From NCBI GenBank assembly GCA_023415725.1, contig JAEZJR010000176.1:1-14962 (forward strand): a stretch of DNA of 14,962 bases. Reading direction: 5' to 3'. Of the stretch, positions 6,968 to 13,581 are shown piece by piece. The notes beneath the pieces were generated by a model, which ran no database searches, was not told where the DNA came from, and saw nothing but the letters and a program-made list of their open reading frames with translations. This stretch comes from Acidobacteriota bacterium (GTDB lineage: Bacteria; Acidobacteriota; Blastocatellia; Pyrinomonadales; Pyrinomonadaceae). Position 1 is the first letter of the stretch, and the number at the start of each line of letters is the position of its first letter. A program made the position numbers and the translations under genes.

Positions 6968-8275
6968 TTATCTTACACCTGCGGAAACAGCAGGATAAAC
7001 GGAGCGAAAAATGTCAGACTTCAAAAGTTCCTTTACCTCTTCCACCGCCCAGGGTGAAATATCGGTCTCCGGTTCGTCGATGGTTCGCACGAACTCTTCC
7101 CAATCGACCCATTTGACCATCTCCACCTCAGACGGATTCGGCCGGGGTACGCGGTCAGTGATTCCGACAAATACCGGGCAGATCTCGTTCTCGACGATGC
7201 CCTCCTTCTCGGCGCGATACCGGAAATTAGGAAGTGCGAGTGATAGATCGATTCCCGTTAGGCCGAGTTCGTACTTCATCCGCCTCTTCGCGGCCGCTTC
7301 GGTCGTTTCGTGAAGCATCACGTGACCGCAGCAGGAATTCGACCACACGCCCGGCCATGTCTTCTTAGAAAGCGCCCGCTGCTGCATCAAGAACTTCCCT
7401 TCCCGATCGAACAAAAACACCGAAAACGCCCTATGCAGCTGCGTATCGCCTGTATGACTCGGCAGCTTATCGCCCGTCCCTATCGGATCGTTCGATTCAT
7501 CGACGAACACGACCTTGTCGTCGAACGAGTAATGGAACTTTTTGTAGAAAACAACCAGCCCAGCCACGACAGCCAATCCGGTCACCGCGGGGATCACCAT
7601 CCCACCGTGCTTTGCGACCGCCGACCAGAAAAAGACGATGAATATGGCACTCGAAACCAGTTGGGACGGCGTCGGAAGGAGCGGTTTTACCCGTTCGAGT
7701 TGTATCTCGATAAGGATCGCCCCGATCAGTCCGCTTACGAGCCAACCGGCGAAATTCGACATCGGCACATCATAGAACCACCCGCCACCCGCATATTTCC
7801 AAAACCCGAGCATCACGGCTCCGGGATCGAGCACGACATCGAAAAGCGTAACGATAGCCGCGGTCGCGACGACCCGTCCGACTCGATTCCCGATCAGGTT
7901 GGCCGCAACAGAGTAAGCTCCCAATATAAGCGGCGTCCACGCGAATGCGATGGTCCACGGCGTCAGGCCCAAGATCCGAAATCCCAAAAGATCCGAATAT
8001 CCAAAATGGCCGTATGGGAATCCGGTCAGGATTGCTGAAGTTTCAAGAAGTATCGCATAGAGACTGAGCGTCGCAATGAGAGCGATGCCCTCCCGCCATC
8101 CGAGCCACCACCTGACGGCCCAGAAGGAAGGCAATGCGAAAAGCACGATACTAGCCGCGGAAAGATAATGGGACCATGAGGGAAGCTCAACATTGACCAT
8201 GAAGAACGCCCCGATCGCCAGAAACACCAACACCAGCCCACCGTAAATTGCCTGCTTGTTGAGTTTCCCGAACAT
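6968..8275 (-). CDS. cruF-idi: Fusion of CruF-type carotenoid hydratase and type I isopentenyl-diphosphate isomerase
   Basis: The 435-residue protein joins two enzymes. Residues 1 to about 245 are a membrane protein with about seven hydrophobic helices and the DUF422/CruF signatures FPYGHFGYSDLLG, FAWTPLILGA and DVVLDPGAVMLGFWKY. Characterized haloarchaeal CruF (bisanhydrobacterioruberin hydratase) adds water to the ends of a C50 carotenoid. Residues about 252-425 are a Nudix-fold isopentenyl-diphosphate isomerase, closely following E. coli Idi: metal ligands His274, His281, His318, Glu362 and Glu364 line up, and the catalytic Cys is Cys316 in NSCCGHV. All active-site residues appear intact. 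A short linker after the last helix (YKKFHYSFDD) would place the isomerase on the cytoplasmic face. The ATG at 8275 has AAGG only two bases away. The frame is open throughout, so this is a real fusion, not two genes. It is divergent from the prenyltransferase gene and followed by cinA. Confidence 0.93.
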   Translation of the reverse strand: MFGKLNKQAIYGGLVLVFLAIGAFFMVNVELPSWSHYLSAASIVLFALPSFWAVRWWLGWREGIALIATLSLYAILLETSAILTGFPYGHFGYSDLLGFRILGLTPWTIAFAWTPLILGAYSVAANLIGNRVGRVVATAAIVTLFDVVLDPGAVMLGFWKYAGGGWFYDVPMSNFAGWLVSGLIGAILIEIQLERVKPLLPTPSQLVSSAIFIVFFWSAVAKHGGMVIPAVTGLAVVAGLVVFYKKFHYSFDDKVVFVDESNDPIGTGDKLPSHTGDTQLHRAFSVFLFDREGKFLMQQRALSKKTWPGVWSNSCCGHVMLHETTEAAAKRRMKYELGLTGIDLSLALPNFRYRAEKEGIVENEICPVFVGITDRVPRPNPSEVEMVKWVDWEEFVRTIDEPETDISPWAVEEVKELLKSDIFRSVYPAVSAGVR

Positions 8276-8283
8276 CGCCTTAA

Positions 8284-8318
8284 ACTGGTAGCTGGAAGCT
8301 AAAAACTGGAAGCTGTTC
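8284..8318 (+). repeat. Degenerate 7-bp tandem repeat (five units, GCTGGAA type) between divergent genes
   Basis: The stretch divides into ACTGGTA, GCTGGAA, GCTAAAA, ACTGGAA and GCTGTTC. It fills over half of the 61-base gap between the divergent cruF-idi and prenyltransferase genes, where both promoters should lie. It has the same 7-bp period as the array at 2156-2190 but a different sequence. Confidence 0.55.
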
Positions 8319-8336
8319 TAAAACCGTCTCCGACAA

Positions 8337-9179
8337 ATGCCCGACGTAAAATTCTTGATCAAGGTCAGCCGCCCCCGATTCTGGCTGTACGTCTTCGGCC
8401 CGTACCTCGTCGGGCTCGCCGCCGGAGCCGCATCACCTAACGACTTTCTTCGGTTTGATGCTGCCCTATTCGCGATCTATTTCCTCTTCCCGGCGAACGT
8501 GCTCATCTACGGCATCAACGACATCTTCGATTTCGAGACTGACCGCCGCAACCCTAAGAAGGCCGAATATGAGATGCTCGTCCGGCCCGGATCGCACCGG
8601 ACTCTCATCAGGTACATCCTACTGTTAAATGTCCCTTTCATCGTGGTGATGGCTTTCCTCACGCCGCAGGCTCTCCCTTCTCTCGCCGGTTTCCTTTTCT
8701 TCTCGATCTTCTACTCCGCCCCGCCAATTAGGGCAAAAGCGACTCCTATCCTCGATTCCGCATTCAATATCCTTTACGTCTTCCCCGCGGCATTCGCCTA
8801 TCAAATGCTCACCGGTTCGTTCATCCCTTGGATACTATTCCTGGCAGCGGGGCTCTGGACGATGGCGATGCACGCCTATTCCGCGATTCCCGACATCCAG
8901 GCCGACAAGGAGGCTGGTGTTCCCACCATCGCGACGTTCTTGGGTAAGAACGGAACTCTGATCTTTTGCCTCGCCGCCTATCTCGCTTCGGCCGCATTGG
9001 CATCTTCGCACCTAGGATACTTCACCATCGCTGTTGCCGGCGTTTACACGGTCATGATCGCCCTGTCCTGGTTCTCAAACAAAGAAGATGGAGTTTTCTC
9101 CATCTACAAATACTTCCCTATTGTGAATGCTGTCGTCGGCTTCACCCTATTCTGGCTCGCCGCAATCAAACTGATCTGA
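8337..9179 (+). CDS. UbiA-family prenyltransferase, likely lycopene elongase
   Basis: This 280-residue polytopic membrane protein belongs to the UbiA superfamily of prenyl transferases. The first Asp-rich motif is NDIFDFETD at 61-69 (NDxxDxxxD) and the second is DIQADKE at 186-192 (DxxxDKE); both bind the diphosphate through magnesium. Eight or nine hydrophobic helices can be drawn. Next to a CruF-type hydratase, crtI and crtB, the most likely role is that of LyeJ or CrtEb: addition of dimethylallyl diphosphate-derived C5 units to the ends of lycopene, giving C45 and C50 carotenoids. In haloarchaea lyeJ and cruF are neighbours in the same way. Other UbiA substrates (quinone rings, chlorophyllide) are less likely here but not excluded by sequence alone. 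The ATG at 8337 has no Shine-Dalgarno, so transcripts may have short leaders. It is the only plus-strand gene of the window. Confidence 0.88.
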   Translation: MPDVKFLIKVSRPRFWLYVFGPYLVGLAAGAASPNDFLRFDAALFAIYFLFPANVLIYGINDIFDFETDRRNPKKAEYEMLVRPGSHRTLIRYILLLNVPFIVVMAFLTPQALPSLAGFLFFSIFYSAPPIRAKATPILDSAFNILYVFPAAFAYQMLTGSFIPWILFLAAGLWTMAMHAYSAIPDIQADKEAGVPTIATFLGKNGTLIFCLAAYLASAALASSHLGYFTIAVAGVYTVMIALSWFSNKEDGVFSIYKYFPIVNAVVGFTLFWLAAIKLI

Positions 9180-9186
9180 TCGCGAT

Positions 9187-9210
9187 CCGTGTGTTTCCGT
9201 GCTTTCCGTG
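9187..9210 (+). repeat. Short direct repeats CCGTG / TTTCCGTG in a convergent gap
   Basis: CCGTG occurs at 9187-9191, 9197-9201 and 9206-9210, the last two as TTTCCGTG with a 9-base period. The repeat lies in the 64-base gap between the convergent prenyltransferase and crtI genes. A perfect palindrome GATCGCGATC (9178-9187) spans the prenyltransferase stop. Neither looks like a classic terminator. Confidence 0.35.
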
Positions 9211-9243
9211 GTTACTCTCTTCGTATGTTCACTTCGCAATACA

Positions 9244-10746
9244 TCAAAGCTTTTCAAGCGGTTCGGCCGTCTTTATCCCATGCACCCGCTTGTAAACCAA
9301 CTCAGCACTGATCAGACAGATCTGGGTCCCGATCCCCGGGTTCGTCCCGGCCCCGACGTAATAAAGATTCTTCACCTTCTTCGAGAAATTGTTGGGACGG
9401 AAGATCGCCGTCTGCCAGATCGTATGAGCAAGGCCCAGGGCAGTCCCTTTAAATGCGTTGTAATCAGCCGCAAAATCGCTCACCGTATAGATCCGCTTGA
9501 ACTCGATCTTCTCTCGCAGGCCAGCGAGCCCCATCTCCCGCTCCATCAATTCCACCACCTTCTCCGAATACGCTTCCTTCTCTTGATCCGTTACTGCCAA
9601 ACCCGACGCGATCGGCACCAGCACGAATAAGTTCTCTCTCCCCGCCGGAGCCACACTCGGATCAGTGACTGACGGGGCACAGACATACAGCGATGGTTCC
9701 ACCGGGAGGCACGGGTCCTTATATATATCGTCGAAGTTCTTCCGCCAGTCCTCCGAAAAGAGCAGATTGTGATGGATCAGTTTAGGCAATTTCTCCTTAA
9801 CGCCCAGATACATGATGAACGCCGAGGGCGCCATCACACGCTTGTTCCAGTATTTATCGTTATAGGTCCGCCACCGCTCATCGAGGAGCTTCGTTTCGGT
9901 GAATTGCAGGTCCGCATTCGAGATCACTATATCGGCCTCGACGAATTCTCCACTCTCGAGTTCGACGCCTTTGGTTACGCCGTTCTGGACGACGATCTCC
10001 CTTACCGGCGAATCCGCCCGCAGCCTCGCCCCATTCTTCTCCGCGACGCGTGCAAGTGCCCTGATAAGTTCATAAAATCCGCCCCTCGGATAGAACACAC
10101 CCTGGTTGAAATCCATGTGCGACATCAGGTTATAAAGTGCCGGGGCCTCATACGGCGACGTGCCGAGAAACACCATCGTGTACTCCATCACCTGTTGCAG
10201 TTTTCGCGTCTTGAAGAATTTCGACACGAACGAGTGCATCTTCGAAAAGACCGATAGCTTCTGCCCCTCCGTCATCACGCGCCGGTTGAAGAAATCGAAC
10301 ACCGTGTCGTAGTTCTTGTACATGAAGTGCTGCGTCGCGACGCCGTACTGATACTCCGACTGCTTCAGATAAGCACGCAGCTTTTCCGCCGACCCCGGCT
10401 CGATCGCTTCGAAGGTTCGTGAATCGACACCGATATCCGAATGGATATCCAGCGGCTCAGTGTCGTTATGAAAGAAAATGCGGTAGGAAGGTGAGAGCCG
10501 AACCAGGTCCAAATGATCCTCGACCCGCTCACCCATCAAATTGAAGAAATGCTCGAAAAGATCCGGGGCCAGGTACCACGACGGGCCCATGTCGAATTTG
10601 AAACCGTCCGACTCGAAAATGTTCGCCCGCCCGCCGAGCGTGGGATTCTTCTCGAGAACCGTTACGTCGTAACCCTTTTTCGCGAACAGCCCGGCCGTGC
10701 CCAACCCGCCGATGCCGGCACCGATGACGACGACCTTTTTATTCAT
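9244..10746 (-). CDS. crtI: Phytoene desaturase (CrtI family)
   Basis: The 500-residue flavoprotein would desaturate phytoene, probably to lycopene. The N-terminal dinucleotide-binding motif VVVIGAGIGGLGTAGLF (from residue 5) is followed by the acidic end of the second strand (VLEK), GGRA and DMGPSWYLAP, all typical of CrtI. The C-terminal FAD-contacting segment NLYYVGAGTNPGIGTQICLI lies at about 460-479. Length and motifs are normal. I start at ATG 10746; the TTG at 10758 would only add MPAF. The start overlaps the end of crtB by 8 bases (ATGAATAA), so the two are translationally coupled. Whether it also carries out the 3,4-desaturation done by CrtD in the bacterioruberin pathway cannot be read from the sequence; no second desaturase is in the window. 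Confidence 0.95.
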   Translation of the reverse strand: MNKKVVVIGAGIGGLGTAGLFAKKGYDVTVLEKNPTLGGRANIFESDGFKFDMGPSWYLAPDLFEHFFNLMGERVEDHLDLVRLSPSYRIFFHNDTEPLDIHSDIGVDSRTFEAIEPGSAEKLRAYLKQSEYQYGVATQHFMYKNYDTVFDFFNRRVMTEGQKLSVFSKMHSFVSKFFKTRKLQQVMEYTMVFLGTSPYEAPALYNLMSHMDFNQGVFYPRGGFYELIRALARVAEKNGARLRADSPVREIVVQNGVTKGVELESGEFVEADIVISNADLQFTETKLLDERWRTYNDKYWNKRVMAPSAFIMYLGVKEKLPKLIHHNLLFSEDWRKNFDDIYKDPCLPVEPSLYVCAPSVTDPSVAPAGRENLFVLVPIASGLAVTDQEKEAYSEKVVELMEREMGLAGLREKIEFKRIYTVSDFAADYNAFKGTALGLAHTIWQTAIFRPNNFSKKVKNLYYVGAGTNPGIGTQICLISAELVYKRVHGIKTAEPLEKL

Positions 10747-11680
10747 AAACGCCGGCAAGGGCTTTCAACGACAAATAAATCTTCTGCTGCCGATTGGTAC
10801 GCACGCGCCGCGCGTAAACATCGTAATTCGCCCGCTCGATCTCACCCAATATCGCCTTGTAGAGCACGTAAGACACTCGCACCGCCAACCGCCCCTGCCA
10901 GTTCAGCAGCTTTATTCCCGGCAGCGCCTCCCTGTAGACCTGCCGGTTGCGCTCGATCTGGAATTTCATAAACTCCACGAATCGCTCGTCGCGTCTCTTT
11001 AGAGCGATATCAGAATTGGTCAAGCCGAACCTCGCCAGCTCATCCTGCGGCATATAAACGCGGCCCAGATCGTCGTAGTCCTCGCGAATATCGCGCAGGA
11101 AATTCGTGAGCTGAAAAGCGTAACCCAGCTTTTTAGCGTATTCGAACGCCTCATCGCTCGAATAACCCACCACTCGGGTCACCATCAGCCCGATCACCCC
11201 GGCCGAGCCATACATGTACTCCTCAAGTTCGCCGTAATTCGCATAAGCGAACTTCTCCTCGTCCATGTACATCGACTTCAAGAACGCCTCGCAATCCTCC
11301 ATCGGGATCTTGTACTTACGAAACGTCGCGGCGATGAAATTCAGCACCGGGTCCGAATCGGAACGCCCCAACCACATCGCCTCGCGCCACTCGTCGCACC
11401 AGGTGTTCAATTTCCGCACGGCTTCGTCGCGGTTGTTGCAGCTCGGGTCGTCCACGATCTCGTCCGGGATGCGTGCGAAAGCGTAAATGGCGTAGATCCC
11501 TTCCCGCATCTCGCGGGGGAAGAACTGCGTCGCGAAGTAAAAACTCGTGCCGTATTTTTTCGTTATCCGTCGACACTCTTCCTTCCCCTCGGCCAGAAAA
11601 GCCGCAGACTCGCTTAGTTGTTTTTCGGCGGCATCGCTAAACAGCATCGGTCTGAAAGCACGCGTAAGTGTCTTAGGCAT
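10739..11680 (-). CDS. crtB: Phytoene synthase (squalene/phytoene synthase family)
   Basis: This 313-residue enzyme condenses two geranylgeranyl diphosphates head to head into phytoene, the first committed carotenoid step. Diagnostic motifs are YAFARIPDEIVDD (67-79, first DxxxD with Asp73 and Asp77), GSAGVIGLM (158-166) and NFLRDIREDYDDLGRVYMP (second DxxxD with Asp197 and Asp201). Length is typical. The ATG at 11680 is preceded only by a weak GAAAG; an in-frame ATG at 11647 is possible, but the residues from 12 onward fit either start. It lies 80 bases downstream of the glycosylase-like gene and runs into crtI, so crtB-crtI form the carotenoid operon. Plant and bacterial squalene synthases are related, but the pairing with crtI makes phytoene synthase by far the best call. 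Confidence 0.95.
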   Translation of the reverse strand: MPKTLTRAFRPMLFSDAAEKQLSESAAFLAEGKEECRRITKKYGTSFYFATQFFPREMREGIYAIYAFARIPDEIVDDPSCNNRDEAVRKLNTWCDEWREAMWLGRSDSDPVLNFIAATFRKYKIPMEDCEAFLKSMYMDEEKFAYANYGELEEYMYGSAGVIGLMVTRVVGYSSDEAFEYAKKLGYAFQLTNFLRDIREDYDDLGRVYMPQDELARFGLTNSDIALKRRDERFVEFMKFQIERNRQVYREALPGIKLLNWQGRLAVRVSYVLYKAILGEIERANYDVYARRVRTNRQQKIYLSLKALAGVYE

Positions 11681-11714
11681 GCTTTCGAACGTACTGATTA
11701 TTCGGATTCACGAC

Positions 11715-11728
11715 GTAACGTAAATTAC
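11715..11728. promoter_or_regulatory. Small palindrome in the crtB upstream region
   Basis: GTAACGTAAATTAC contains the perfect palindrome GTAAATTAC (11720-11728), inside the 80-base gap between the glycosylase-like gene and crtB. It is the only AT-rich spot there and could be part of a promoter or an operator. It does not match the operators of known carotenoid regulators that I recognise. Confidence 0.2.
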
Positions 11729-11760
11729 ATTTCCGAGCGAAACAGCGGGGTTTAGCGGAC

Positions 11761-12339
11761 TTAACCGTTCAAAACGTCACGGACCAGCTTCATATCCTCC
11801 CACGCCTCCCGCTTCTTCGTAGGGTCGCGCAGCAGATATGCCGGGTTGAACGTCGCAACAGCCTTGATGCCCTGAAAATCGTGCACCCTGCCGCGAAGTT
11901 TGGAAATTGGAGTTTTTGTATTGAGAACCGCTTTCGAAGGAGTATTCCCTAGAAGAATGAGGATCTTCGGCGATATTGAAAGTACTTCCCGAAACAGCAG
12001 CGGAGTGAAGAATTCAAGTTCCGTCTGCGTGATCTCGTCCCCCTGGGAGATGAATTTCACGACGTTCGTGCGGTAACAGTCTTCCAGCCGCACCTCGATC
12101 GCCGCCATCATCCGCTCGAGCAGCTCGCCCGAAGGCCCCGAGAAGGGTTTCCCGGTCGCCACATCAGGCGGCCCCGGCGATTCCCCAACGATCACCACCT
12201 CCGCGTTCGCCGGACCGGTGCCCATGATGAACGCCCGATTCGGATACCGCGCCTTCCCCTGCTCGAAGATCTCCGCGTTCACCTCATCGAGCGATTCGGT
12301 GACGCCCTCGCCGCCATCCTCAAAAAGCGAAGATTGCAT
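11761..12339 (-). CDS. Family 4-like uracil-DNA glycosylase paralog lacking the Fe-S cysteines
   Basis: This 192-residue protein has the uracil-DNA glycosylase fold of the family 4/5 type, but with unusual active-site changes. Motif 1 reads GESPGPPD (52-59) instead of GEAPGADE; the CRPPGNR stretch of family 4 is replaced by FISQGDE after TNVVK; and the motif 2 His of HPAYLL is Asn165 (FNPAYLL). Only one cysteine (Cys88) is present, so the [4Fe-4S] cluster of family 4 enzymes cannot be built in the usual way. Its last 40 residues (PAYLLRDPTKKREAWEDM) closely match those of the next gene to the right, pointing to tandem duplication and divergence. The start at ATG 12339 follows a weak GAGAG. 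It may act on a different lesion, only bind DNA, or represent another UDG family; I cannot decide which. Confidence 0.85.
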   Translation of the reverse strand: MQSSLFEDGGEGVTESLDEVNAEIFEQGKARYPNRAFIMGTGPANAEVVIVGESPGPPDVATGKPFSGPSGELLERMMAAIEVRLEDCYRTNVVKFISQGDEITQTELEFFTPLLFREVLSISPKILILLGNTPSKAVLNTKTPISKLRGRVHDFQGIKAVATFNPAYLLRDPTKKREAWEDMKLVRDVLNG

Positions 12340-12346
12340 AACTCTC

Positions 12347-12496
12347 GACTGGAGCCGTGGGCGTCCCGCCTACGAGGCCGCCAAGCGGCCTAACCATGAC
12401 GGCCGCCGCAATTCTTTGATGTCATGAAACTCCGATCCGCAAAGGCGGCTTTCGGCCTACCGGGCTCACGAGGGCGAGACGCCCTCAGCTCCAGTC
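12347..12496. repeat. 150-bp REPIN/MITE-like palindromic element between two glycosylase genes
   Basis: Terminal inverted repeats of 24 bp (12347-12370 and 12473-12496) match at 21 positions. Each end begins with GACTGGAG on its outer side and holds its own small hairpin: GGGCG-AGA-CGCCC (12472-12484) on the right and GGCG-TCC-CGCC (12360-12370) on the left. Inside is a perfect hairpin GGCCGC-CAA-GCGGCC (12376-12390). The right terminus overlaps the TGA stop of the canonical glycosylase gene (12495-12497). Paired, inverted hairpin units separated by a spacer are the layout of REPINs, non-autonomous elements mobilised by RAYT transposases. No transposase or clear target duplication is visible. 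Confidence 0.7.
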
Positions 12497-13457
12497 ATGA
12501 ACCCGCCAGATAGTCCCGCACCTTTTTCATATCCTCCCAAACCTCCCGTTTCTTGTTCGGATCGCGGAGGAGATAAGCCGGGTGGAACGTGGGCATTACC
12601 TTTACGCCGAAGTAATCCTGGAACTGTCCGCGCACCTTCGTGATGCCCGTCTTCGTGTCGAGCAAATTATGCAGGGCCGTGTTCCCAAGCACCACGATCA
12701 CCTTCGGCTTGATCACCGCGATCTCGCGCAGCAGGAACGGCCGGCACGTATGGGCCTCGACGAGCGTCGGGGCACGGTTCCCCGGCGGACGGCAGCGGTT
12801 GATGTTGCCGATCGCAACGTCCTCGCGCTTATAACCGATGCTTTCGATGATCTTCGTCAGAAGCTGTCCAGCGCGACCGATGAACGGAACGCCCAGTTCG
12901 TCCTCGTCTGCCCCCGGAGCCTCGCCGATGAACATCAGGTCCGCCTCGAAATTCCCGGTCGTGTGCACCACCTGCGTCCGTTTCTCATGCAGCGGGCATC
13001 GCAAACAATTCCCGATCTCCGCCCTGATCCCCTCGATCGTATCGGTCGTTTCCGCCAGGGCAGGCGAAACGTCGATCAAAGCTTCTTCCTGTTTTATTGT
13101 TTTCTTAGGCACTTCCTCAATAACCCGCCGCGGCGTTTCAGATCTCTCCAATTTAGGGGCCTTCCGGTCCTTCAACGACGGCAATGCTGCCAGCCTCGAA
13201 CCCGCAGCAGGCTTAGCAACGGCGGAAGCTTCCCTCTTCGGTATATCCAGCTTCTCCGGCGGCGGGGCCTTTTCGAGCCTCTCCGCAAACACCGGCGGCC
13301 GGGGCACCGCGGCCACTGGCCGTCTCTCACTCTTTACCGGAGCGAACTGGCTCTCGTCCCATTCAACATCCAAAGCATCAACTCCAATGTCTCGCAAAAA
13401 CAGAACCTGCTCGCGAATGTCGGCAATGAGAGTGGATATTTCGGTTGATTCTGACAC
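12495..13457 (-). CDS. Family 4 uracil-DNA glycosylase with long N-terminal extension
   Basis: The 320-residue enzyme removes uracil from DNA to start base-excision repair. The catalytic domain covers about 140-320. Four cysteines for a [4Fe-4S] cluster are present: Cys151 and Cys154 (NCLRCPLH), Cys222 (NRCRPPGNR) and Cys238. Motif 1 is GEAPGADEDELG (178-189) and motif 2 is FHPAYLL with His292. Family members usually have about 200-230 residues; here the first 140 add a short helical segment (REQVLFLRDIGVDAL) and a Pro/Lys/Glu-rich, probably disordered stretch. The start is GTG 13457, backed by AAGGA at 13461-13465. The next gene downstream is a shortened paralog without the cluster. The stop codon overlaps the end of a palindromic element, and the upstream gap is filled by another. 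Confidence 0.93.
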   Translation of the reverse strand: MSESTEISTLIADIREQVLFLRDIGVDALDVEWDESQFAPVKSERRPVAAVPRPPVFAERLEKAPPPEKLDIPKREASAVAKPAAGSRLAALPSLKDRKAPKLERSETPRRVIEEVPKKTIKQEEALIDVSPALAETTDTIEGIRAEIGNCLRCPLHEKRTQVVHTTGNFEADLMFIGEAPGADEDELGVPFIGRAGQLLTKIIESIGYKREDVAIGNINRCRPPGNRAPTLVEAHTCRPFLLREIAVIKPKVIVVLGNTALHNLLDTKTGITKVRGQFQDYFGVKVMPTFHPAYLLRDPNKKREVWEDMKKVRDYLAGS

Positions 13458-13460
13458 GAT

Positions 13461-13465
13461 TCCTT
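13461..13465 (-). promoter_or_regulatory. Ribosome binding site supporting a GTG start
   Basis: AAGGA on the minus strand lies 3 bases before the GTG at 13457 of the glycosylase gene. Clear Shine-Dalgarno sites are rare in this window, so it helps to fix this non-ATG start. The perfect hairpin at 13480-13494 begins 14 bases further upstream. Confidence 0.6.
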
Positions 13466-13479
13466 GTAACTACCTCAAA

Positions 13480-13577
13480 GTCCCCAACGGGGACAAACAT
13501 TAAAGCCCAGGGTGAAGGCCGATTCGGCCGAAACCCTGGGTAGATAAGCACAATTGAAACCGACCCTGAAGGGGTCG
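13480..13577. repeat. Three-hairpin palindromic element between coaBC and the glycosylase gene
   Basis: Three stems follow each other. The first is GTCCCC-AAC-GGGGAC (13480-13494). The second is a long one (13506-13540) in which CCCAGGGT pairs with ACCCTGGG, followed by a symmetric GAA/GAA internal loop and an inner stem GGCCG-ATT-CGGCC. The third is CGACCC-TGAAG-GGGTCG (13561-13577). Together they fill most of the 124-base gap from the coaBC stop to the glycosylase start. The form suggests a dispersed repeat that would fold as RNA; I recall broadly similar CCCAACGGGG / CCCAGGG patterns in other bacterial genomes, but I cannot verify this here. The third hairpin lies 4 bases after the coaBC stop and may stop or stabilise that transcript. 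Confidence 0.65.
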
Positions 13578-13581
13578 AACA

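Noticed and set aside
7971..8008. A GATCCGAAATCCCAAAAG-like stretch resembling the heptad repeat at 2156-2190
   Set aside because: It encodes the conserved YGHFGYSDLLGFRILG segment of the CruF family, so protein conservation explains it.
7310..8038. 242-residue plus-strand frame opposite cruF-idi
   Set aside because: It is antisense to well-conserved CruF and Idi motifs and is compositionally a shadow.
9178..9187. Palindrome GATCGCGATC at the end of the prenyltransferase gene as a terminator
   Set aside because: It has no loop and no T-run on either strand, so it is not a plausible terminator.
12582..13448. 288-residue plus-strand frame opposite the canonical glycosylase gene
   Set aside because: The minus strand clearly encodes a family 4 enzyme; the plus translation has no known motif.
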